A DNA stretch of 64,000 nt from Capronia americana (GCA_016110215.1 JADWQD010000014.1:558001-622000), one strand, 5' to 3'. Positions 54,106 to 64,000 are shown, numbered from the stretch's first letter. Translations and numbers: made by a program. The notes: generated by a model from the letters alone, not told the origin.

Positions 54106-54509
54106 ATTGCAAAGTGAGCCGCCGGCAAATCACTTCAACCTCACCACTTACTCACGAACCTCTGGGGGAAGATGAGTCAGCCTCATCTAGCGGCAGGTAC
54201 CCCACACATTCTGGAAGTCAGACTTCAAGCTGCATTTGCTCCGTACTCTTTATCAATATTCATTCGCCATGCGCAAAGTATGGGCGTTAGGTGCATCGGA
54301 CCTGTTCCGGATCATGTTGTGGGCACGGTCTAGGCTTCACTTCTTGCTCTTCTCGTCCTGATGAAACTGTCCGACGATCAGAGAATCCATCAATACCATT
54401 TTTTGTTGCTACTTTTCTGATTTCTTTCTGGCAATCTTCAAACTCCCACGCATCTTCCACCCGCCAGCTGCGCGCTATTTCAGCTCGGTCATCAAGTCAT
54501 CGAGCTATT
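54106..54509. promoter_or_regulatory. Spacer between transporter 3' end and regulator promoter
   Basis: 404 bp upstream of the regulator on the minus strand. The plus-strand frame at 54291-54713 is the antisense of the transporter tail plus spacer. No motif stands out. Confidence 0.4.
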
Positions 54510-56484
54510 TCATGCTACATCCACGGATTGAGTGACCCCAGCGTGTTTGCCTTCCAAATGGCGTACGTGCTCCGCCTTCTCGGCCAAAGTATCGACTACG
54601 GCATGATCCTTGACAAACAACGTGTCAATCTCTTCCAGCGTCAACCCGCCGGTTTCGGGATACAGGAACCAGACTGGGGCGCAATCAGCACAATAAGAAA
54701 CAAAGTAGATTGACAAGTGGCCCTTACCTATGGGTAATTGCAGAAAAGTGAATATGATGAAGACGATGTACAACCGCCAGTGGATGTTAGCAATGCCAAT
54801 CGGGCCAACCTTGACTGCAGAAGGTCAGATCATTGAACGGCGGAAAGCACTGGGGTCAAAGATTTACCAATGATGAATGTGAACGTCCCTGAGTCAGAAA
54901 GGTCAGTGTTTGCATCCCTCATCTTCGAAGTCTCCACTTACAGTTGGCGAATGCGTTCAGAGCGTTTCCGATATGCCTGTAGCGGACGGGAACTAGCTCG
55001 GGACCGAGACACCAGGGACTGCAGGACGTCAGCTTCGCCGTGGGCCACGCCATTGCGCACTTACGCTGGGAGCCAACTCAAACCGAACGCGACGCAGATC
55101 AGACAGGTGGCACCGAATGCGACCCACAGCTGTGCTGTTCCTCCGTTCTTCACCATAGGAGTGTAGATGCAATATCCAATCAGCATCGGTATGGTTCCGG
55201 AAACAAGCAGCTTCTTGCGTCCCACTCGCTCGATCAACGCAATGCCGGCAAGTGAGCCCACCCAGAAACTCAGTGACGCGACGCCGCCGAGGATAAGCGA
55301 CAAGTTCGCGGATATTCCTAGTTGCACGAACACAGTGCTCGAATCTGCGAGAATTGGTTAGCTAACGACACTTTCAAAGAGACTCGTCCTTAGGCACTTA
55401 CAGTATATGACGATGTTGACGCCTGGTAGTTGCTGAATCATTTGGATAATGAAGACGAGAGCCATTCGGAATGGTATTCTCTGACCAGACTTGTCATAGA
55501 AGATCGTTTTGAGATTATACTCGCCGAAATGATCTTCCAGCGCAATCGCGGCAAGAATCTCGCTACGTTCTGCCTGAACAACTTCGTGGTCGATGGGAAG
55601 CGCCTTCAGCGCCGACATGACTATATCTGCTTCCTCGGTCCGATTTTTTGAATACAGCCATCGTGGGCTCTCGGGCAAGAACGGCAAAGCGAGTATTGTC
55701 ACAATGGCAAACACCGTTTGGAACGCTGTGAGAGAGTCAGATGGCAGAATGCAACGAGTAACAGCAGGCTTACCGATCGGAAAGCGCCACACCACCTGCC
55801 CGGTCAGATGAAAGAAGCCATAGTTCATCCAGTACGCAATGACTATGCCGAAAGCTGCTATCGAGAGCTGTGTGGCGACAAGCTGTCCTCGGTGTTTGGC
55901 CTTGGATGTCTCGGATACCCATGTCGGCACCGTGCCGGTATTCATTCCATTGCCTATACCTGACACGATCCGGCCGACGATCAATTGGGCCACGCTGTAT
56001 GACGCAGTCTGAAGCACGGCGCCTTGAGCAGCGTCAGCCAAAGCCTCGGTTTGTTTCAAAATCACACTTGCCGACAATCATGATTGACATCCCGATCCCA
56101 ATAGTTCGCTTGCGACCGAGCGACGAACCCCAGACCGCGGCCACAATACAGCCCACCATGCAGCCAATATCGTATATCGAGACGACGGTTGATATTGTGT
56201 CGGCGTCAGTGGCCTTCGGCGGTCAGTTAAGGCTCAACCGGGTTGACGGCTGCGGATACTGTGACTTGCCTTCAGGTTGACTGTCTCGAGGAAATAGGGT
56301 GTAGAGATGATACTCCCCATGATGCCTTGGTCATAACCTAAAGATTGTGAGTCAATCTCATCCAGATAGTTTCGCATTCCTGGACCTTACCGAACAAAAG
56401 AAAAGCACTGGCCGAGCACAAGCTGATTGCCCATGAAAGAGCAGAGCCTTGCAGGCCCAAGAATGGTTTGCCAGATGGAGACAT
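54510..56484 (-). CDS. MFS sugar transporter
   Basis: This is a twelve-helix major facilitator of the sugar porter family, importing a hexose or related polyol or acid by proton symport. There are ten exons: 56484..56391, 56337..56270, 56213..56072, 56022..55774, 55725..55402, 55344..55065, 55018..54942, 54888..54868, 54814..54728 and 54673..54510, giving 501 residues, the usual family length. Signatures in order: GYDQGIMGSI in helix 1, WGSSLGRKRTIGIGMSIMIVGA, LIVGRIVSGIGNGMNTGTVPTWVSE, PESPRWLYSKNRTEEA, QQLPGVNIVIYYSSTVF in helix 7, ERVGRKKLL and FLYPETGGLTLEEID. Introns 2 (56269..56214) and 3 (56071..56023) have GC-AG ends with otherwise ideal donors (G|GCAAGT); exon 8 is a 21-nt microexon. 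Divergent from SnoaL copy 2. Confidence 0.93.
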
Positions 56485-57117
56485 TGTGTCTGGTGGGTTT
56501 AGAACAGTGCTGACCGAATCGTTTTTTGGGCACAACCACATGGGAGCCCACCGAAGATATACTTCTAGCCATCTGATGCTATTCTACATGGCACTTCTGG
56601 GATCCACTAATGATTCCAAGCACACATCTAGCGATGCAGGAGGTGCAGAGCCCGACGAAAGACTCTCCTCCACGGATCCCCATTGGCCCCCGCGTTGACC
56701 TCCACACGTTCCCATTGGACATCACACCCTCGCAGGCCTTGAACTCGGTTCAGAATGCGGAGCCTTGGAGCTTCCCCGGATATGTTCGACATGCTATAAA
56801 AAATGTCATTCGGGATCGGACATTGCCAGCCTACACGGGGGACAATCCTCCCTCCTGAAGGAAACGAATCGCCCAATAGGACTGGCCGGACTTGCACCAC
56901 ATAGCTACTTACCTCCGCGTTCTTGACATCGCGGCCACAAGCGGGACTCTTGACCAAGTCAGTGAGTGGCGGAAAGGTCTACAAACTGGGACCCTCCAAC
57001 TCGGCACCCTCATCCAACGCCCAAGACCTAAGCCGAGCTCTTTAAAAGAGTCCCTTCGACCCGCTCTCCCAAAGAGGACCTCTTCTACCCAACACACCGT
57101 CAAGCTAATCCTCAACC
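56485..57117. promoter_or_regulatory. Divergent promoter of sugar transporter and SnoaL copy 2
   Basis: These 633 bp separate the two divergent starts. They include CGG-N9-CGG at 56746-56760, a TATAAAAAA word at 56795, an inverted repeat AATGTC-N11-GACATT at 56802-56824, and a TATA-like TTTAAAAG at 57041, 77 bp before the SnoaL ATG. Zn2Cys6 proteins bind paired CGG triplets, so the first is a candidate site for the neighbouring regulator; this is inference. Confidence 0.55.
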
Positions 57118-57690
57118 ATGCCAACCGACACCCAGTCCATCGTCGCCGAACTGGCGTCCCTCCGCGATGCGGTCACCGCCCTCCAAACCTCGCTCGCATC
57201 AACCCAGGCCTCTCTCTCCGAAGCCCGCGACATCCAAGCCGTCCAGCGCCTCCTGAACCACTACACGGCCCTCCACGACGACGCGTGCTTCGACCTGGCC
57301 AAGCGCGCCGAGTGGGAATCCCTGTTCTGCGCCGACGGCGTCGCCGTCTACCCGTACGGCCAACACGTCGGGCGCGCCGGCAAGGGAGCGTGGGCCTTCG
57401 GCGGGGTTGCGTACTTCGAGCGCTGCCAGCTCCTGTCCTCGAACTTTGACATCGAGTTCTCGCCCGGTCGGCGGCGGGCGTACGTGCGCACGAACTGTAT
57501 CGCGCAGTGGATGAGGCGGAAGGAGGTTTTTGACGACCATTTCGACGAGGGGGGTTTCTATCAGTGGATTTTGAGGAAGGAGGCGGATGGCCAGTGGGGG
57601 ATCGAGAGGGTCGAGTTGACGATTACGTGGACGACGGGCGAGGATCCTACGGGCGTGGGGCCGAGGACGAAGGTGCTGGAGAAGCTGTAG
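57118..57690 (+). CDS. SnoaL-like (NTF2-fold) protein, copy 2
   Basis: A single-exon protein of 190 residues. A leader helix (SIVAELASLRDAVTALQTSL, about 7-26) with heptad-like Leu and Ala precedes the NTF2-fold core, suggesting helix-mediated oligomers. Core segments: VQRLLNHYTALHDDACFDLA, WESLFCADGVAVYPYG, GRAGKGAW, SSNFDIEFSPGRRRAYVRTN, FDEGGFYQWILRKEADG and LTITWTTGEDP. The order and wording mirror the SnoaL-like protein at 50423-51153, although that gene has an intron and this one does not. Third codon positions are strongly G/C, more so than copy 1. It shares its promoter region with the sugar transporter. Enzymatic role unknown; a dehydratase, cyclase or isomerase step is plausible. 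Confidence 0.85.
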   Translation: MPTDTQSIVAELASLRDAVTALQTSLASTQASLSEARDIQAVQRLLNHYTALHDDACFDLAKRAEWESLFCADGVAVYPYGQHVGRAGKGAWAFGGVAYFERCQLLSSNFDIEFSPGRRRAYVRTNCIAQWMRRKEVFDDHFDEGGFYQWILRKEADGQWGIERVELTITWTTGEDPTGVGPRTKVLEKL

Positions 57691-58224
57691 GTGTCTGGGC
57701 CTGGCACTACGCTCCCTGGACCGAGATGATCGTAGAGGAAGTGAGAGAAGAGGGAAGAAGCGGGGGCTAGGTGTGTTCATGCCAAGGCAGTGTTGGAGGC
57801 GACTGAACAGTTGAGATGGGTCGACATAGAGTAAAACCATGATATCTTTATTCCGCTATTTGCTCACAAGCATATCAGTGTGATTAGGCCGTCTCAGTGT
57901 GCTTCCTCCCCCCGGTGTCTCGCTTTCTCCGGGTTTGTTTTAGTAATTATGTATTGGAGATGGCGTAGTTCTCCCTCCAAATATACAGTGACTATTCTCA
58001 CAAGTCGAGCCCAGTTCGCCGTCGAAGCTGGGCCGAGTATGGGTATCCTTCAGATGCTGTCGCTTAGCACAAAATACCCCTGCTCCGGCGCCAGCACAAC
58101 TCATCAAGGCTTTCGGGAGACCAACATAGATGCCGCAGAAGAACGATCGTAATGTCATGAGATGACGCGATACAAAAAGAAACAAGGCCAGGGTCCCAAA
58201 AAAAGTGGTGCATCTCGAGGGCGA
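57691..58224. other. Convergent intergenic region
   Basis: 534 bp between the SnoaL copy 2 stop and the 3' end of the membrane protein. No gene or repeat is seen. Confidence 0.5.
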
Positions 58225-59994
58225 TCACCAGCGTTCATGCGTGCCTGCTGTCCCGAACGCGCTCCCCCTTTCACTGGCGGGACTGTTGGTTGCAGCAAAG
58301 TAGGTCAAGGAGTTTCCAGCAGGGCTGCCTCTCCCGCTCCCAACGCCCGTGCCAAAGTCGAAGCGCTCAAACTCATTCAAGCTGCTCACGTCCGACTTGG
58401 CATCGATGTCTTCATACTCGTCGGCATCTGACACAACACTGGCTCGTTTGGAGGGGTAGTGGCTCGATGCAGCTGTGTTCGGCACCGCCGACTGACTGCT
58501 TCCGCCGCCGCCAAAGAAGCGGTCTTGATGTTCCTTCGGGCTCTCTCGAGGTATGAGTTGTGAGCGAGTGGCGGGTGGAGGGAGCTTGGGAGATGGAGTC
58601 GGCTCTGCCGGAGTGTAGCCTAGGCGAGAAGAGTTGGCCAGGCGCGCAATGCGCAGGTTCTCTTCGGTGAGACCATGGCCAGGGGGGCTATTGGAGCCTG
58701 ATGACTTCGTCCCTTCTCGCAGATCCGCCGTGTTGATTGGCGCTGGTGCGCGCTTGCCCGCTAGCACCTTTGGTATGTTTGGAGTGTCTTTCACGATAGG
58801 TGAGTATTGAGAGATGGAAGAAGCACCGTTGAAAGCACCAGGTGGCGGCGCCGCAAGGCGTGAGGGTGCTTGTGCTCGGTTACTGAGGTTCATGTTGGGA
58901 GAAGGATCGCGGAAGCGGAAAGCCGAGGATGAGAGCTGAGGTGAATTCTTTGGACTTGTGCGTGGAGGTACGGGGCTCGGTCCACTTCGAAGGACTGGAC
59001 TCGGGGCTGCTCGCGACACTGGGCTTGGACCTGATCGTGACGGTGGTGGTTGGCCTCTCTGCCCCGGCGTGCTATTACTTCTGTTTCTGTTTCCCCCTTG
59101 ATCTCTGGCTGATGCCGGTGGCCCAGGTCGTCCAGCTGTAGCTGGTCGCGGTCCGTGACCGGGCAGTCCCTGGCCCGGACCTCTGAAGTTTCTGTAGGGA
59201 GAATTCGCGGTCAGAGTTCTTTGTTGTTCGAGGGCCCGCTCTTGTCCTGCAGAGTCCGGTCCTTGAGGTGTCTGTGGTCGAACGAGACCAATCTGAGCAG
59301 ACGGCCACTCCGACGTTGTTGTTGGCGGTGATATAGCGGATGGTAGTTCATTCTGGAAGACCACGGGCGACTTCTTTTCAAATGCCCCTGGATTCGACGT
59401 GGTGGACCTGCTACTGCTCGAGCGGCTACCCAGCTTCTCTCCTTTGCCCGTCATCACAAACTCGGGCTGGCTCTGCAGCTCCCTTCTATGTCTCCGTCTC
59501 ATGACGAACCAGAATACGGCCAGTGATGCCAAGAGTACAACGGCAACTGGGACAACAATGGCGGGGATGAGTGTGGAAAGCTTCGAATTGGACTGCTTCG
59601 CTGCAGCGCTGCTCGTTGCGGCGGCTGATGTGGCCGACGACGTCGTCGTGCGAACGGTAGATGAAGAAGAGGCTGCCGCTGCCACAGACGTGAGAGAGGC
59701 ATATTCAGCCGAGTTCGTGATGGTCCGGGTCACTTCGGTGGTAAATGTGGTCTCGCCCGTGTCGGCGCTCAGTGCCCGTGTCTGCGTTTCTGTGATGGTG
59801 GTGAAGCCAGAGACAGCCTGGGCGGTAACAATCGGGGCGGTGGCCGAAGGGTCTGCAGTGGCGACGGCGGTCGTCCCTATAGACTGCGGTAGACTTGCTG
59901 TCGGGTTGTCTATCCGTGTTGGCAGCGTATCCGCAGCCTGGGCCGCCCGTTTGTGTAGGCCCAGGCCATGTCTGAGTATCCTGCCTGGTTGCAT
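58225..59994 (-). CDS. Ser/Thr-rich single-pass membrane protein with long Pro-rich cytoplasmic tail
   Basis: An uncharacterised fungal protein of 589 residues. The outer part (about 20-140) is Ser/Thr/Ala-rich with several TTITETQT/TTEVTRTIT-type stretches. One transmembrane helix follows at about 142-165 (LIPAIVVPVAVVLLASLAVF), with a stop-transfer RRRHRR. The cytoplasmic tail exceeds 400 residues and is Pro/Ser/Arg-rich, with repeated SGPSPV/AAPSPV/SGPSPV units near 58970-59040 and an acidic end (DADEYEDIDAKSD). The layout resembles Mid2-like wall sensors. The start is uncertain: the ATG at 59994 gives no signal peptide, but the frame stays open upstream through a hydrophobic LLLLVVCPLDLI segment without an ATG. 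A spliced 5' exon is therefore possible. Confidence 0.7.
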   Translation of the reverse strand: MQPGRILRHGLGLHKRAAQAADTLPTRIDNPTASLPQSIGTTAVATADPSATAPIVTAQAVSGFTTITETQTRALSADTGETTFTTEVTRTITNSAEYASLTSVAAAASSSSTVRTTTSSATSAAATSSAAAKQSNSKLSTLIPAIVVPVAVVLLASLAVFWFVMRRRHRRELQSQPEFVMTGKGEKLGSRSSSSRSTTSNPGAFEKKSPVVFQNELPSAISPPTTTSEWPSAQIGLVRPQTPQGPDSAGQERALEQQRTLTANSPYRNFRGPGQGLPGHGPRPATAGRPGPPASARDQGGNRNRSNSTPGQRGQPPPSRSGPSPVSRAAPSPVLRSGPSPVPPRTSPKNSPQLSSSAFRFRDPSPNMNLSNRAQAPSRLAAPPPGAFNGASSISQYSPIVKDTPNIPKVLAGKRAPAPINTADLREGTKSSGSNSPPGHGLTEENLRIARLANSSRLGYTPAEPTPSPKLPPPATRSQLIPRESPKEHQDRFFGGGGSSQSAVPNTAASSHYPSKRASVVSDADEYEDIDAKSDVSSLNEFERFDFGTGVGSGRGSPAGNSLTYFAATNSPASERGSAFGTAGTHERW

Positions 59995-62325
59995 GGCAGG
60001 CAGGATGAAGTGGTCGTCGCCGGCAATGAGGTCGAGGGGGCAGACGACAAGAAGCAAAAGTCGACGAGGTACTGCTGGCAGGTGCTGAGGTGTCGTGACG
60101 AGCTCCTTTTGCGCGCGGCACTATCCCGGTCGAGCATGGGGGCTCCCGCTGGCAATTCGAGAGATCATCGAGCGCAGCTGGCTAGCGTGAGGCCATCGAG
60201 CTGGGGGAAATTGGATGTGCAGGCTAAGGAAAGCGTCTGCCGTCGAGAGGATTTGATGGCCCCCAGGCAACTTTGGGAGAAATACGACGTCGGGACGCCG
60301 CAACCAGGACGTCGAAGAAAAGTGAAGGAAGACATCTGGAGGAGAGAAGGCAAGTGTCTCTGGCGAGCACGGCGCATGCTTTAGAAGCAGTGGATACACC
60401 GTCGAGGGCAGGAAGGTGGCAATGGCAAGCAGTTGAGCGTCGCACGCTGCCAGTGTTTCGAATCGCCGAATGAGGAAAGGTGCGAGACAGGCTCAAACAC
60501 CCCCAAATCCGGAATTGGAATCGCACCCACTCTTCCGAGTTGCCGATCGCCAGGGTCGGAAGCGTGCTGCGAGTAGGGGTGAGGGGGGTCCGTCCATGAC
60601 AGTTCGCTTGACGACCCCAAGGTGACGACTCGCAGAGATTCCGTCACAGGCGGCTGATGGAAACATTCTGACACTTATCTCACGCAGTTGCCGCCTGGGT
60701 GGACGGATATGGCTGTCAATGAAGGCGGGTGGGAGCATCGCCCGCAGAACTTGACAGTGGAAAAGGGGGAGAGACAAGCAAATTTACGGCACTACGGAAC
60801 TCCAACTAATCCCGGACGAACAGTTCCTTCCGCTGAGGACAAATACAAGTGCGTCAGCAGTAAGGAGTAGTCAAAACTGTACATCCACGTCCTTCAACTC
60901 TTCCAGTCCGCCATTGCTCCCACACACTGTGGTGAGCTTGCCACGTATCTTTTGCACTCTATGAGCAGGCTCTATTCTTCCACGGAGTACTTACTGGAAA
61001 CAGTGGCGCAGTAGATTCCGCAGTAGTCGTTGTTGCCATGAGCATGAAGATCTCGCTGCATTGAAGAACATCATCCGTGTTAGCTGTTTATGCATGAAGT
61101 CCACACCTATGCTTAGGTAACTATAAGGCATGTTAATATGAACAAGCTTAACATCCTTTCCGCGCAATGAATTCGGCGAGCTCACATACAGCGAAGACAG
61201 ATCCCACTGCTGCCAGATGCGTGCAGATAAGGTGCAAGGATGAACGCTCTGTTTTGAATCGGTATAGCCTTCCAAGTGCTCTGACTGCAAGGACTAAATC
61301 TTGCTGGCTCCAGTGATCGATGTTGGAAAAGAAGGAGAACCCTACTTATGCTTCTTCAACCAGCGATCCAATATCGCACAAGCTCGCACCATTCAGTGGC
61401 AGGTCCAGAACTCTGTCAAGCTCTGTGTTCACAAGCGGGAAGATTTGAATTCCGTGTGATGCATGGGTTCGTATCACATCCAATGTCTCGGAGGATCTGA
61501 AAGGCGATGCAGGCGCCCATCTGGGTTTGTGGGAGGCCACGTTATATACTGCAGAACACGAACCACAAACGTGTTCCACGGGAATAACACGCCCATCAGA
61601 AATCCTACCGAGAATCGGGGTCTTAATGCGACCATTGTCCCCCACTGTACACAGCGATCAGAAGCCACGAGGCCTGAGATACATGACCACTGCAAGCTGA
61701 TATCGAGCCTTCGCCATGTCTCTCCAGCAACCGTAGCTCGCTGTGCGCTTTAGCGCAAAGGAGGGGTCGTCGAGACGTGCGCAATGTTGTAGTGACAATT
61801 CACTCGGCGCAGAGAATAGATGCCACGAATGTACTCCGTGCCTCGTTCACAGGGTAAAGATATCGTGAACGAGGCTTACCCCCTTCTAGTTAGACCCAGC
61901 GGTTCGAAGCTTATCAAAGGTTGTCACCTCGCTGCCACCAATCAGGCTCCTGTGATCGTGTCCAGGCCGCCGGATTCCTGCGTCTAGACAAGCCATTGGT
62001 GTGACCTCGACGTGCCTCTTTTCTCCTCATTCGCCATCTCGAACCTGTAAGCGCCTGCAGCGATGTAAGCACCAAGTGCCAACTCCGACTTCAACATGGT
62101 CGAATTTCCAACGACCTGGCCGGTCTTCGAGACCTTCTCCTGTCTGTTATGCTATGTCGTTCACAAGCCGCAGCCATTGAGTCCTCGACAGGTCTTTCGA
62201 GTCGACGACGCATCTCCACGGCATCGGGCTTAGACATGCGAGAGCGTTGAAGGACCAACTTGCACCACACGGACCGACGCATAACGACGACCTGCGGCTT
62301 TCCAGCACGTCGAGCCGCCACCACC
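59995..62325. other. 2.3-kb divergent intergenic region
   Basis: This holds the promoters of the Pro-rich membrane protein (minus) and the four-helix membrane protein (plus). Two adjoining 99-residue minus-strand frames (61346-61645 and 60991-61290) are the most gene-like pieces, but show no motif and no clear splice between them. Nothing else is seen. Confidence 0.4.
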
Positions 62326-63430
62326 ATGAAGACCTACAAAGCTCCCAAGTTCTTCCTCTCCCGGCGGTGGAGGCCTAACATATGGCCCTTCTACGTCTTG
62401 CTTGGCATTGAACTGCCCTTGACAGTTGCCCTCCTCGCCCTCTTCGGCATTGCAGCACCAGACACGTATCGCACCAGGCTGTGGCAAGATGGTGCGGATA
62501 ATGGCTTCAACTCGAGTCCAACGACGGGACTGTACGCCGCGGCGAACTACCGGCCCTACAAGACCCCAAGGGTCTGGTCGCAATTGTGTGGACAACCGCC
62601 TCCCCCGCTACGATCGCGCACAAACTGACTCTGATCATAGTATCACCGACTATAATGTCGCCATCACCGTCCTCAGCATGTTCATCATGCTCGTGAAAGG
62701 AATCATGTACATGCTTCACGTCTTCCCGCCTGTCCTCTCGGTCCTCATCCACACCGGGCTCCTGATCCTGTACACCATCTCGGTGGACTACCAAGCTTCC
62801 AGCGACACCACAGACCCAGACCACCCTCAGCACGGGGCGCCATGGTACATCACCAAGAACTGCAACGTCGCTCACAACAAGCATAATGTCCAATACTGCG
62901 AGCAGGCGAAAGCCAGCTTCGCGTGCACATGCGCCATGCTGGGCTTGTTCCTGGTGTACTTCGGGTTCGCCGTGTTTAGCTGCTTCCCCACGAAGCAGCA
63001 GAGGGAGGAATATGCGGAGAAACAACGAATCAAGGCTGATCGATGGGCGAAATTCGACACGTATCAGGATGAAGAGACTGGGGAGACGACCGTGGCGAGG
63101 TTCCCTGTGCCGGAAACACCGGGCCTACAGCTGATGAACCCCATGACACCGAGGACGATGGCCTTCAACACTCTCGGCGGGACGAAGGATTTGCCACTGA
63201 GAACTCACTTCAGCTCACCCCACGCTCCTGTAGCCGCGGCGGAGCCAACCGTGGCTAGTCGAAGCCCCGACATTCCCAGAAGCCCCATGAGTCCGGGCTT
63301 TATCAACCGCATTGGCCTCGGCACCGACAAGAGCAACGGGAAGTCCCCCGAGACCGAGCACTTCAGTCCCCAAAACGGCGCGACTCCGCAGCTGTATTTC
63401 CCGCCTCCACCGAAGACGTCGAAGAAGTGA
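62326..63430 (+). CDS. Four-helix fungal membrane protein
   Basis: A conserved-looking fungal membrane protein of unknown role. Exons are 62326..62585 and 62641..63430 (55-bp intron), giving 349 residues. After a basic start (MKTYKAPKFFLSRRWRP) the first helix is WPFYVLLGIELPLTVALLAL. The second starts at YNVAITVLSMFIMLVKGIMY, the third is PPVLSVLIHTGLLILYTISV, and the fourth CAMLGLFLVYFGFAVFSC. The loop between helices 3 and 4 has two or three Cys (NCNVAHNKHNVQYCEQAK), possibly disulfide-bonded on the outer side. The C-terminal 150 residues are soluble, with EETGETTVARFP and repeated SP sites (RSPDIPRSPMSPG) suited to proline-directed kinases. The four-helix layout recalls MARVEL-like proteins, without a firm match. 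Confidence 0.78.
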
Positions 63431-64000
63431 GGGTGATATGAGAGGAAGATTGAGATGCACCTCCCCGCTTGGGCGTGTTCTGACGTAGTTGCAAATGAGC
63501 ATTGGGTATGATTCAAGCATCGGTGATGCCTGAACGGGATGGACATGAGTTCGATGTACAATGTGTAAATGGTAGCAAGTAGCAGTCGGCGTATGATGGA
63601 AATCCGTCTCTCGCAAAGCGAAGATATTGCAATTCCAACCTCCCAAAGCCAGATGAATTCTAATTTCTTTTTAATTCTTCGACACACAGTACGGGAGTAA
63701 CATGCGCGCAGCAAGCCATGGCCCGTGTTGAACCTGATCTGCACCACCATGGACCAGGACCACACGCCGGTCTCAGCACATCACGAGTCCTGGACACGTT
63801 CCGTCATTGTCACAAGGAACTTCATCTTCCGTCTACAGACTTTGATTGACCGTGCGGATCCAAAATGTCGCGGTGTATAAACTGTCTCCGTGCTCCGACC
63901 TTTCGGACAGATAATCGTGGTGTGGTAAGGAAGCATCGTCCGTCGGGATATGACATGACACGACGGTCTCTGGATAACGCGCCAACCAATGCGTCATTCT
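63431..64000. other. Right-edge flank, no gene seen
   Basis: 570 bp. The minus-strand frames here are antisense extensions of the preceding gene. A GTATAAAC word lies near 63875. The next gene probably begins beyond the window. Confidence 0.4.

Noticed and set aside
60991..61645. Two adjacent 99-residue minus-strand frames as one spliced gene
   Set aside because: No good donor-acceptor pair keeps frame between them and no motif is present.
61905..61925. tRNA-like B-box word GCGGTTCGAAGC
   Set aside because: No matching A box or acceptor stem can be folded around it.

Overview
This window is nuclear DNA from a filamentous ascomycete (Pezizomycotina). The evidence is dense genes with short GT-AG introns of mostly 45-120 bp, long single-exon genes such as VPS8, a Zn2Cys6 regulator, a PalB-type calpain, an LSD1-type demethylase with an HMG box, and Ser/Thr-rich single-pass wall proteins. 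The style would fit Eurotiomycetes such as black yeasts (Chaetothyriales), but that is a guess. I see no rRNA, tRNA, CRISPR or intact transposon. Gene models were spliced by hand; wherever introns are given, the exon lengths sum to a whole number of codons.

Layout. 0-12 kb: calpain-like protease (palB type, minus), peroxisomal-type mitochondrial-family carrier (plus), a minisatellite between convergent genes, a TRM61-type tRNA methyltransferase (minus), a DCR2-type phosphoesterase (plus), and an OXNAD1-like oxidoreductase (minus). 13.9-25 kb: LSD1-type demethylase, a PNPOx-fold protein with a C-terminal membrane anchor, a small unknown minus-strand gene, a divergent FHA-plus-kinase gene, and an epoxide-hydrolase-like enzyme. 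26.7-40 kb: a NIPSNAP protein, PEX13, a two-RRM protein, a 97-residue zinc-ribbon protein and 6-phosphogluconolactonase, separated by long gene-poor stretches. 40.5-50 kb: a Cys-rich single-pass membrane protein, VPS8 (CORVET) and a secreted GH16 glucanase. 50-58 kb: an accessory-looking block of two paralogous SnoaL-like proteins flanking a Zn2Cys6 regulator and an MFS sugar transporter. 58-64 kb: a Ser/Thr-rich single-pass protein and a four-helix membrane protein.

How the genes may work together. Most are housekeeping genes with no shared pathway. The exception is 48.2-57.7 kb, where a secreted beta-glucanase, a sugar-type transporter, a Zn2Cys6 regulator and two related SnoaL-fold proteins are packed together. 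This looks like a small uptake and catabolism module, or a carbohydrate gene cluster with an undescribed SnoaL step. The transporter and one SnoaL gene share a 633-bp divergent promoter. The transporter also carries two introns with GC-AG boundaries and a 21-nt microexon.
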